This document shows, piece after piece, positions 52,992-59,579 of a DNA stretch of 64,000 nt. The position numbers were made by a program, and so were the translations under genes. Positions within the stretch are counted from its first letter, which is position 1. Each line of letters starts with the position of its first letter. The DNA comes from Georgenia subflava. Lineage in GTDB: Bacteria; Actinomycetota; Actinomycetes; Actinomycetales; Actinomycetaceae. The notes beneath the pieces are model-generated. The model had not been told where the DNA came from and did not search any database. It saw only the letters and a list, made by a program, of their open reading frames with translations. Location: the NCBI RefSeq assembly GCF_009193155.1, contig NZ_VUKD01000001.1, positions 1,116,001 through 1,180,000 of the forward strand. Direction: 5' to 3'.

Positions 52992-55030
52992 GAACCGTCA
53001 CCGACCTGCCGCACGAGATCGAGGTCGTCGAGAACGTCTTCATCCCCACTCGGGACGGCCAGCAGGTGGCGGCGCGCCTGTGGCTGCCGGTCGACGCCGA
53101 GCAGCACCCCGTCCCGGCGGTGCTCGAGTACATCCCGTACCGCAAGCGGGACAGCACGCGCGGCCGGGACGCGATGAACCACCCGTACATCGCCGGGCAC
53201 GGCTACGCCTGCATCCGCGTTGACCTGCGCGGCAGCGGTGACTCCGACGGCGTGATGGTCGACGAGTACCGCCCCCAGGAGCACGAGGACGCCGAGGACG
53301 TCATCGCCTGGCTCGCCGAGCAGTCCTGGTGCGACGGCAACGTCGGGATGATGGGCATCTCGTGGGGCGGCTTCAACAGCCTGCAGGTCGCCGCCCGGCG
53401 CCCGCCCGCGCTCAAGGCAATCGTCTCCGCCTCGGCCACCGAGGACCTGTACGTCGACAACATGCACTACATGGGCGGGTGCCTGCTCGCGGACAACCTC
53501 TCCGAGGCGACCGTCATGCTGGCCTTCAACAGCCTGCCGCCGGACCCCGCGATCGTCGGGGACCGGTGGCGCGAGATGTGGCACGAGCGGCTGGCCGGCA
53601 GCGGCCTCTGGCTCGAGACGTGGCTGACGCACCAGCGGCGCGACGACTACTGGAAGCCCGCGTCCGTGTGCGAGAACTACTCCGACGTGCAGTGCCCCGT
53701 GATGGCCGTCGGCGGCTGGGCGGACGGGTACACCAACGCCATCTTCCGCCTGATGGAGCACCTCGAGGTGCCGCGCAAGGGCCTGATCGGCCCGTGGGGC
53801 CACAAGTACCCCCACCTGGGCGTGCCCGGTCCGGCGATCGGGTTCCTCCAGGAGGTGGTGCGGTGGTGGGACCACTGGCTCAAGGGCAAGGACACCGGAC
53901 TGATGGACGAGCCCATGGTGCGCGCCTGGATGCAGGACCCCGTCCCGCCGTCGGCCGCCTACCAGGACCGACCCGGCCGCTGGGTGGGGGAGGACTCCTG
54001 GCCCTCGCCGCACGTCGAGCACCGCGACCTGACGCTGAGCCGTGCCGGCCTGGTGGAGCAGCCCCACGACGACCTGCCCTCGCACGCGCTCGAGCTCCAG
54101 TCGCCGCTGAGCGTGGGGATGTTCGCGGGCAAGTGGGCCTCGTACGCCGCCGTGCCGGACCTGCCCTACGACCAGCGCGAGGAGGACGGCGGCGCGCTCG
54201 TCTTCGAGGGTGAGCCGCTGACCGAGGCCCTCGAGCTCTTCGGGCTGCCGACGCTCAGCGTCGAGGTCTCCGCGGACAAGCCCGTGGCGCAGCTGGCCGT
54301 GCGCCTGTCCGACGTCGCCCCCAACGGGGAGGCCACCCGGGTCACCTACGGTGTGCTGAACCTGACGCACCGCGACGGCAGTGCGGACCCGCAGCCCCTT
54401 GAGCCTGGCAAGCGGTACCGCGTGGAGGTCCAGCTCAACGGCATGGCCCACTCTTTCTGGCCCGGCCACCGGCTGCGCCTGTCCGTCTCCACCTCGTACT
54501 GGCCGCTGATCTGGCCCGCGCCGGAGGCGGCCACCGTCACCGTCCACACCGGTACGGGGGTGCTGCGGCTGCCGGTCCGTCCCCCGCGGCCCGAGGAGGA
54601 CGACGCGCTGCGGCCGTTCGGTGAGCCGGAGGCTGCGGAGGAGCTCGAGATCACCCAGCTGGAGACCGGCGAGCACCACTGGCGGGTGACCCGTGACCTG
54701 GCCACCGACGTCTCCACCCTGGAGGTCGCCAACGACCAGGGAGCCTTCCGGATCGACGAGACCGGCACGACCATCCGGCGCAGCACCGACGAGTGGTACA
54801 GCTTCCGGTGGAACGATGTGAACTCCGTGCGCGGCGAGACCCGCACCGTCCGGCGCTTCGAGCGGGAGGACTGGCGGGTGGAGATCACCACCCGGACCGT
54901 GCTCACGTCGACGCCCACGGACTTCCTCATCAACGCTCAGCTCGACGCGTACGAGCTCGACGCGCAGCAGGGTGACCCGCGGGTGTACTCCCAGAACTGG
55001 CAGCGGAGCATCCCGCGCGACCTCGTGTAG
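52988..55030 (+). CDS. CocE/NonD-type hydrolase (S15)
   Basis: A 680-residue hydrolase of the CocE/X-Pro dipeptidyl-peptidase family. The nucleophile elbow is GISWGG near residue 121, the acid lies in VGGWADGY and the His in GPWGHKYPH. A beta-jellyroll C-terminal domain starts at about 360, with a further 130-residue extension after it that is longer than CocE. Relatives hydrolyse esters and amides, including acylated amino acids. Coupled to an ATP-grasp ligase, it may reverse or refine that ligase's bond (inference). Confidence 0.86.
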   Translation: MRTVTDLPHEIEVVENVFIPTRDGQQVAARLWLPVDAEQHPVPAVLEYIPYRKRDSTRGRDAMNHPYIAGHGYACIRVDLRGSGDSDGVMVDEYRPQEHEDAEDVIAWLAEQSWCDGNVGMMGISWGGFNSLQVAARRPPALKAIVSASATEDLYVDNMHYMGGCLLADNLSEATVMLAFNSLPPDPAIVGDRWREMWHERLAGSGLWLETWLTHQRRDDYWKPASVCENYSDVQCPVMAVGGWADGYTNAIFRLMEHLEVPRKGLIGPWGHKYPHLGVPGPAIGFLQEVVRWWDHWLKGKDTGLMDEPMVRAWMQDPVPPSAAYQDRPGRWVGEDSWPSPHVEHRDLTLSRAGLVEQPHDDLPSHALELQSPLSVGMFAGKWASYAAVPDLPYDQREEDGGALVFEGEPLTEALELFGLPTLSVEVSADKPVAQLAVRLSDVAPNGEATRVTYGVLNLTHRDGSADPQPLEPGKRYRVEVQLNGMAHSFWPGHRLRLSVSTSYWPLIWPAPEAATVTVHTGTGVLRLPVRPPRPEEDDALRPFGEPEAAEELEITQLETGEHHWRVTRDLATDVSTLEVANDQGAFRIDETGTTIRRSTDEWYSFRWNDVNSVRGETRTVRRFEREDWRVEITTRTVLTSTPTDFLINAQLDAYELDAQQGDPRVYSQNWQRSIPRDLV

Positions 55031-55205
55031 ACCGGGACGGCCGCCGTCGATCTGGCCTCGCCGGTTGTGGGTGCGGTCAGCCGACCAGGGCGCGACGCAC
55101 CGGTGTCAGGCGACCTCGTGTCGCGCGGGACGGCCGGCGTCGATTGGGTCTCGCCGGTTGAGCGGGTGCGTCAGACGCCCAGGGCGCGACGCACCAGGGT
55201 CAGGG
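55019..55205. repeat. 93-bp imperfect tandem duplication
   Basis: The block 55019-55111 is repeated at 55112-55205 with about 80% identity. The first copy contains the end of the hydrolase gene, the second the end of the convergent GntR gene, and the first copy also holds a mutated GntR end (ALVG-like). It looks like a segmental duplication at the convergent junction. Confidence 0.75.
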
Positions 55206-55518
55206 CGTAGGAAGGGTCCAGGCCGAGCGCGCGGACCGTCTCGGCATAGGTTCGGGCCGCGGCCTTGGCGGCATGGTCGCCGTCGGCGTCGGCCACGAAG
55301 GTGCCCGCCCGGCCGCGTCCGTCCAGCAGCCCGTCCTGCTCGAGCTCGCGGTAGGCGCGCGCCACAGTGTTCGGGGCGATCCCCAGGTCGTCGGCCAGCC
55401 GGCGTACCGTCGGGAGCCGGTCGCCCGCCCCGAGCTTGCCACCGGCCACCTGCTCGGTGATCTGGGTCCGCAGCTGCTCGTAGGGCGGCACCGACGAGGC
55501 CGGGTCGAGACGCAGCAT
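55171..55518 (-). CDS. GntR family regulator, YtrA subfamily
   Basis: A 115-residue short GntR of the YtrA type: winged helix PPYEQLRTQITEQVAGGKLGAGDRLPTVRRLADDLGIAPNTVARAYRELEQDGLLDGRG, then a brief C-terminal helix. YtrA regulators usually repress their own operon or an adjacent ABC transporter. No such genes adjoin here; targets may be the ATP-grasp/CocE pair (a GTACCG palindrome is upstream of it). Its 3' end lies in the 93-bp duplication. Confidence 0.88.
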   Translation of the reverse strand: MLRLDPASSVPPYEQLRTQITEQVAGGKLGAGDRLPTVRRLADDLGIAPNTVARAYRELEQDGLLDGRGRAGTFVADADGDHAAKAAARTYAETVRALGLDPSYALTLVRRALGV

Positions 55519-55856
55519 CAGAGGCCCGTCCGGCCGTCGGGCAGAGCAGCGCCTTCGCGTGCGGATCGACAGGTGTGCGGCCCATCGGCATGTGTGGCCA
55601 GGATGGCGGGAGGGACGACCGGCCCAAGTGGGACGTGCCGTGGCGACAGCGTCGAGGAGCGCACGTCATCCACCCTCTTCCATTCGATGTGCTGAGACAA
55701 GCTGCGGCGACCCTCGGGTCTATCAGGACGGGCCCCGACGGTGGGGAATACCCGGCAGCGTATCGGCGCTGCATCTTATGACACGGCTGAACCGTGTTCC
55801 TTTCGTGCCCAAGGGCGTGCTCGGAGAGCAACCTGCAACTTGGACAAGGAGGCGAT
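55519..55856 (+). other. 338-bp region leading to the small ORF
   Basis: No gene is supported here. It has lower GC than neighbours, and holds two tandem inverted repeats, GCAGCG-tatcgg-CGCTGC (55755-55772) and ACACGG-ctgaa-CCGTGT (55781-55797), ahead of the small ORF's Shine-Dalgarno. They could form an RNA leader or bind a regulator. Confidence 0.55.
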
Positions 55857-55937
55857 ATGCGCGACTTCATCGCTTGGATCAGCGAGACGATCGGTCGGTA
55901 TGACATGGTCGACCGCGATCCGCTCTTCATCGTCTAG
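55857..55937 (+). CDS. 26-residue small ORF with strong Shine-Dalgarno and terminator
   Basis: An ATG with a perfect AAGGAGG 4 nt upstream opens a 26-codon frame: starts MRDFIAWISETIGRYD and ends DRDPLFIV with TAG. An 11-bp hairpin terminator follows 13 nt later, so this looks like a free-standing transcription unit. The peptide has an amphipathic front (Trp7, Ile residues) and a charged middle. I do not recognise it: a leader peptide, signal peptide precursor, RiPP precursor or small regulatory protein are all possible. Its base composition is less GC-rich than neighbours. Confidence 0.6.
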   Translation: MRDFIAWISETIGRYDMVDRDPLFIV

Positions 55938-55950
55938 AACCGAACCTACA

Positions 55951-55981
55951 GGCCCCGCCAACCGTATTGCTTGGCGGGGCC
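55951..55981 (+). terminator. Strong terminator after the small ORF
   Basis: A perfect 11-bp stem (GGCCCCGCCAA/TTGGCGGGGCC) with a 9-nt loop, starting 13 nt after the small ORF stop. It has the strongest stem seen in the window for its length, and no T-run. Confidence 0.75.
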
Positions 55982-56148
55982 CTCGCACGTCCGGCGAACT
56001 TCTCGTAACGTTGGTGGCCCTCTCCCGTGTCCGGGGACCCCTTCGTGCTGCCGGCGGGAGCGCTCGCCTGGGATCCTTCGCGCACGTCTGCCTGAGAACG
56101 CGCGGGGGCATCGCCGTCGACAGTCCGACTTCCTGCGCCTCCCTACGG

Positions 56149-56220
56149 CCAGAGCGCCGCCCGATCCAGAGTGCCGCCAGAGCCAGAGTGTCGCCAGAGT
56201 GACGAACCAAGCAGCCAGAG
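56149..56220 (+). repeat. Six CCAGAG repeats in the DUF2249 upstream region
   Basis: CCAGAG occurs at 56149, 56166, 56177, 56183, 56194 and 56215 in a 375-bp gap (55938-56312) with no gene. Many spacings are near 11 or 17 bp, so several cores face one side of the helix. The gap also has the small ORF's terminator. Origin and use are unknown. Confidence 0.55.
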
Positions 56221-56312
56221 ACCAAGGTCCCAGGGGTCGAGGTGTGACGCGGATACGTTTTCCACGACCGCACCCGTCAAAAATGGTGACCCGACAGCCG
56301 CAGGAGGCAACC

Positions 56313-56552
56313 ATGGCCAGCACCGACGTCGAGCTCGACGTGCGCGAGGAGGCCCCCAAGGACCGCCACTCACTCATCTTCTCCACGTTCGCCGCGCTCG
56401 AGCCCGGCACCGCGTTCGTCCTGGTCAACGACCACGACCCGAAGCCGCTGCGGTACCAGCTCGAGGCGGAGAACGCCGGCGAGTTCACGTGGGAGTACCT
56501 CGAGGAGGGCCCGGATGTCTGGCGGGTGCGCATCGGGCGTACCGCGGCCTGA
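56313..56552 (+). CDS. DUF2249 domain protein
   Basis: A 79-residue protein matching DUF2249: ELDVREEAPKDRHSLIFSTFAALEPGTAFVLVNDHDPKPLRYQLE and FTWEYLEEGPDVWRVRIG. The family is linked with hemerythrin, nitrosative stress and Fe-S cluster repair genes in other bacteria, and it often has a His that could bind metal (here in DRH and NDHD). It stands alone with CAGGAGG before the ATG. Its end lies in a repeat-rich gap. Confidence 0.85.
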   Translation: MASTDVELDVREEAPKDRHSLIFSTFAALEPGTAFVLVNDHDPKPLRYQLEAENAGEFTWEYLEEGPDVWRVRIGRTAA

Positions 56553-56555
56553 CGT

Positions 56556-56681
56556 ACCGGGCACGGTCGGGCGGACGGCGGTCTGGCTCACCGGGCACGG
56601 TCGGGCACACCGGTCACGGCCGGGCGGACGGCGGCCGGGCTCACCCGGTACGGTCGGCCTGGTCCACCGGGCTCGGCCGGG
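56556..56681 (+). repeat. Degenerate repeats of an ACCGGGCACGGTCGG motif
   Basis: Variants of ACCGGGCACGGTCGGG start at 56556, 56590, 56609, 56643 and 56666, spaced 34, 19, 34 and 23 bp, forming an uneven array between the DUF2249 gene and a long hairpin. The units are about 75-90% alike. Confidence 0.65.
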
Positions 56682-56686
56682 CGGAT

Positions 56687-56727
56687 CGGTGAGGATTCGG
56701 TGCAGATAGCGCACCGATTCCTCACCG
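56687..56727. terminator. Long bidirectional hairpin
   Basis: A 17-bp stem with one mismatch (CGGTGAGGATTCGGTGC and GCACCGATTCCTCACCG) and a 7-nt loop. It separates the DUF2249 gene from the convergent adenosyltransferase and is by far the longest perfect-like stem in the window, so a bidirectional terminator is likely. Confidence 0.7.
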
Positions 56728-56741
56728 TTGCTCGTGGCCCG

Positions 56742-56870
56742 CCTGCTACTTGTGGCCGAGGGCAGTTCCACTCGTCTGGGCCGGCCTGTTGCTCGTGGCC
56801 GAGGGCAGCTCTGCTCATCCGGGCCGGCCTGCTACTCGTGACTGGGCAGCTCCTCGACCTCGCCGGCGGC
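56742..56870 (+). repeat. 43-bp tandem repeat running into the adenosyltransferase 3' end
   Basis: Units start at 56742, 56785 and 56828 (43-bp period), each beginning CCTG(C/T)T and containing GCTCGTGGCCGAGGGCAG-like sequence. The last unit includes the final codons of the adenosyltransferase (which ends PSHE). A partial fourth copy precedes the first. Confidence 0.7.
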
Positions 56871-57383
56871 GTGCCGGGCGAGCACGAACAACAGGTCCGA
56901 TACCCGGTTGAGGTAGGTCAACGCCTCCTCGCTCACCGGGTGGCCCGCCTGGCGTGCCGCCACGACGTGCCGCTCGGCCCGGCGCACCACCGTGCGCGCA
57001 TGGTCGATCGCCGCCCCCGTGGGCGTGGCCCCGGGGACGACGAACACCGGGCGCAGCGGACGCTCTGCGACGAGCTGGTCGATGAGCTCCTCCAGACCGG
57101 CGACCATCTCGGGCGTCACCCGGGACACACCGTCCCGTAGCCGTCGGCGCCGCTCGGGGTTCGTGGCCAGGTCCGCTCCGACCACGAAGAGCTCGCGCTG
57201 CAGCCGCAGGAGAAGGTCGGCGTGCTCCTCGTCCGGGCAGCCGGCGCGGGCGACACCGAGCAGGGCGACTGTCTCGTCGACGTCCCCGTAGCCGTCGACG
57301 AGGAGGTCACCCTTGGAGACCCGTCCGCCGAAGAACAGCCCGGTGGTGCCGTCGTCGCCGGTCTTCGTGTAGATCCTGGTCAT
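56832..57383 (-). CDS. PduO-type cob(I)alamin adenosyltransferase
   Basis: A 183-residue PduO-type adenosyltransferase: MTRIYTKTGDDGTTGLFFGGRV holds the ATP-binding start, and the C-terminal RRAERHVVAARQAG and LNRVSDLLFVLAR are conserved. It transfers the adenosyl group of ATP to cob(I)alamin to make adenosylcobalamin. It is divergent from the cobalamin riboswitch operon, so uptake and activation of B12 are side by side. The ATG at 57383 starts the conserved motif; a longer frame adds 8 residues. Confidence 0.93.
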   Translation of the reverse strand: MTRIYTKTGDDGTTGLFFGGRVSKGDLLVDGYGDVDETVALLGVARAGCPDEEHADLLLRLQRELFVVGADLATNPERRRRLRDGVSRVTPEMVAGLEELIDQLVAERPLRPVFVVPGATPTGAAIDHARTVVRRAERHVVAARQAGHPVSEEALTYLNRVSDLLFVLARHAAGEVEELPSHE

Positions 57384-57398
57384 CCAGGAAGCATGGCA

Positions 57399-57417
57399 CC
57401 CCCGCACCCGGCGGGGG
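57399..57417. other. Hairpin between adenosyltransferase and riboswitch
   Basis: A 7-bp stem (CCCCCGC/GCGGGGG) with a 5-nt loop lies just before the riboswitch and in the leader of the divergent adenosyltransferase gene. It may be part of the riboswitch P1 region or an independent leader hairpin. Confidence 0.4.
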
Positions 57418-57424
57418 ATGATGA

Positions 57425-57560
57425 GAACAGAAAACTGAAAGTAGACGTCCTGCCCCAGGGGAAGCCGGTCGAAGTCCGGCGCTGACCCGCAACCGTAGGT
57501 CGTCGGTCACCCACCGACGGCGAGCCGGGATGCCTGGCCAGGACTCCAGGCTCCATCCGT
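57425..57560 (+). promoter_or_regulatory. Cobalamin riboswitch
   Basis: The conserved cobalamin-riboswitch core is intact: the stretch from 57464 to 57497 (GCCGGTCGAAGTCCGGC then GCTGACCCGCAACCGTA) and a B12 box, AGCCGGGATGCCTGGCC, at 57523-57538. It lies upstream of an operon of a DUF4430 protein and an ECF transporter on the plus strand. Binding of B12 would reduce translation of the DUF4430 gene and its operon. The divergent adenosyltransferase is not in its reach. Confidence 0.92.
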
Positions 57561-57658
57561 CGAGGTCTGCGGACGAGCCCGCACTCGTCGTGCCGTCGAC
57601 CTGGGGTCGCGGGCTGCCGGGTCCGGGCCTGCTCGCAGGCTCACCCGAAAGGCATCGC

Positions 57659-58417
57659 ATGAGCATCCGCACCCGGTTGAGGCGTTCCGCGCTCACCGCC
57701 GTCCTCGTCCTCCCCCTCGGCGGCGCGCTGCCGGCCGCAGCGACGCCGGCTGTTCCCGACGGCGCATGCGTCGGCTCCTCCGGGGTGACGGTCGTCGTCG
57801 ACAGCACCGATCTCGGTGGTGACGTCGAGGTGGGGTGCGCGGAGGGCGACCCGGCCACCGGGCGTCAGGCCCTGGAGGCCGCGGGCTTCGAGCCGACCGA
57901 CTCGATCCCGGGGATGATCTGCGCGATCGACGCCCTGCCGGACCCGTGCCCCGAGGAGTTCCAGGGCAGCTACTGGGCGTACTTCGGTGCCGAGCCAGGC
58001 GAGGAGTGGGCCGCGCAGACCGCCGGGGCGGACGCGGTCGACCCGGACCCGGGCAGCTTCGAGGGGTGGCGCTACAACGACGGGACGGCCGGCCCGGGGA
58101 TCACGACGGCGCAGCTCGCCGGGGCAGCGACCGCCACGGCCGCCCCCGAGCAACCGGCGGACGACGAGGTCGCCTCCGATTCGCCCGCTCCGGGCGACCA
58201 GACCGGGGGAGCGCCTCCGGCAGCCGAATCCACCGACACCACCGACACCGCCGACACCGACGACGCCGACGGTGCCGACGATGCTGCCGACTCCGACGGT
58301 GCAGCGACCGAGGGTGACGGGCAGTCGGTGGACGCCGCCACGATCGCGTCGATCGCCGTCGTGGTCGTCGTTCTCGGTGTGATCGCCGCCGTGACCTTGC
58401 GACGCCGACAGGGCTGA
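57659..58417 (+). CDS. DUF4430 surface protein, predicted cobalamin-binding
   Basis: A 252-residue exported protein with a signal peptide (ending about ALPAAA), a DUF4430 domain at about 35-150 (GVTVVVDSTDLGG, GSYWAYFGAEPGEEW, WRYNDGTAGPGI), an Asp/Thr-rich spacer at about 165-225, and a C-terminal membrane anchor. DUF4430 also forms the C-terminal domain of transcobalamin and intrinsic factor, which bind B12. Here it leads a riboswitch-controlled ECF operon, so it is probably the external B12-binding partner. Its ATG lies 100 nt after the riboswitch core. Confidence 0.85.
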   Translation: MSIRTRLRRSALTAVLVLPLGGALPAAATPAVPDGACVGSSGVTVVVDSTDLGGDVEVGCAEGDPATGRQALEAAGFEPTDSIPGMICAIDALPDPCPEEFQGSYWAYFGAEPGEEWAAQTAGADAVDPDPGSFEGWRYNDGTAGPGITTAQLAGAATATAAPEQPADDEVASDSPAPGDQTGGAPPAAESTDTTDTADTDDADGADDAADSDGAATEGDGQSVDAATIASIAVVVVVLGVIAAVTLRRRQG

Positions 58418-58424
58418 ACCCACG

Positions 58425-59579
58425 ATGACGACGCACGCCGCGACTTCGGTGGGAGTGCCCGCCGAGGTCGGGCGTGCCCGCGGGCCGCGACGCACGCGCG
58501 GACGTTCTGATGGTCGGAGGCAGCCGGTCGGCACCGTCCACCCCCTCGCCTGGTGGGCGTGGGCGCTCGGCGTCGCGGTCGCCCTGACCCGCACCACGAA
58601 CCCGCTGGTGGTGGCCGGCCTGCTGGGCGCCGTCGTGCTCGTCGTCCTCGCCCGGCGCGGCGACACTCCGTGGGCACGCGCCTTCGGTGCCTACCTGGTG
58701 CTGGGCGTGGTCGTCGTACTGGTGCGCGTCGGCTTCTACGTGCTCGTGGGGCTCGACGACGCGAGCCCCGTGGTCGTGCACCTGCCCGCCGTCGCGCTGC
58801 CGGAGTGGGTGGCCAGCGTGGAGCTCCTCGGCCCCGTCCACGCCGCCGGGCTGCTCGGCGCCGCCTACGGCGGTCTGCGGCTCGCCGCCCTGATCGTGTG
58901 CTTCGGTGCCGCCAACGCGCTGGCCAACCCGAAGCGGGCGCTGCGCAGCCTGCCCGCGTCCCTCCATCACCTCGGTACCGCCGTCGTCATCGCCGTCACC
59001 GTCACCCCGCAGCTGGTCGGCGCGGTGCGCCGGGTGCGGCGGGCCCAGCGGCTGCGCGGGCTGGACGCGCGCGGTCCCCGGGCCGCCGTCGCCCGGCTGG
59101 TCCCCGTGCTGCAGGACGCGCTGGACCACGCGCTCGTCCTGGCCGCGTCGATGGACTCACGCGGGTACGCCCGCAGCGCCCGGCCCGGCGGCGACCCGTG
59201 GGTCGGGGCCGCGCTCGTGGTGGCGCTGCTCGCCGGGCTGCTCGGCACCTACGGCCTCCTCGACGCCACCACGCCGGGCTGGCTGGGACCCGCCCTGCTC
59301 GGCCTCGGGGCGCTCGCCGCCGTCGCCGCCTCGTTGGTCGCCGGGCGCCGGGTCCACCGCACGCGCTATCGGCCCGATCCGTGGCGGCGCCACGAGACCG
59401 CGCTGGCGGCGTGCGGGGTTCTCGCCGCGGTCTGCACGGCGGCCGCCGCCGCGCTCGACCCCGTCGGCATGTCGGACGCGCTGAGCCCGTTGCGCTGGCC
59501 GGAGCTGCCTCCGCTCGGCGTCGTCGCGACGCTGCTCGCCGTCGTTCCCGCAGTCCTCGGCCCGGGGAGAGCCCGATGA
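58425..59579 (+). CDS. ecfT: ECF transporter transmembrane subunit (EcfT)
   Basis: A 384-residue EcfT with about eight membrane helices and the two cytosolic coupling helices with A-R-G-like motifs (RRAQRLRG and ASMDSRGYARS). It transmits ATP hydrolysis to the S component. It begins 7 nt after the DUF4430 stop and overlaps EcfA by 4 bp. The N-terminus (about 1-38) is basic and disordered. Cobalamin-type ECF T-units normally serve S components such as BtuM or CbrT. Confidence 0.9.
   Translation: MTTHAATSVGVPAEVGRARGPRRTRGRSDGRRQPVGTVHPLAWWAWALGVAVALTRTTNPLVVAGLLGAVVLVVLARRGDTPWARAFGAYLVLGVVVVLVRVGFYVLVGLDDASPVVVHLPAVALPEWVASVELLGPVHAAGLLGAAYGGLRLAALIVCFGAANALANPKRALRSLPASLHHLGTAVVIAVTVTPQLVGAVRRVRRAQRLRGLDARGPRAAVARLVPVLQDALDHALVLAASMDSRGYARSARPGGDPWVGAALVVALLAGLLGTYGLLDATTPGWLGPALLGLGALAAVAASLVAGRRVHRTRYRPDPWRRHETALAACGVLAAVCTAAAAALDPVGMSDALSPLRWPELPPLGVVATLLAVVPAVLGPGRAR

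Noticed and set aside
55518-55700. A 60-codon frame overlapping the GntR start (TGATG)
   Set aside because: TTG start, random composition, no Shine-Dalgarno and no domain; it is treated as chance.
57530-57658. GTG/ATG extension of the DUF4430 gene upstream of 57659
   Set aside because: It would run through the riboswitch B12 box region and lacks a signal peptide; the ATG at 57659 gives a normal one.
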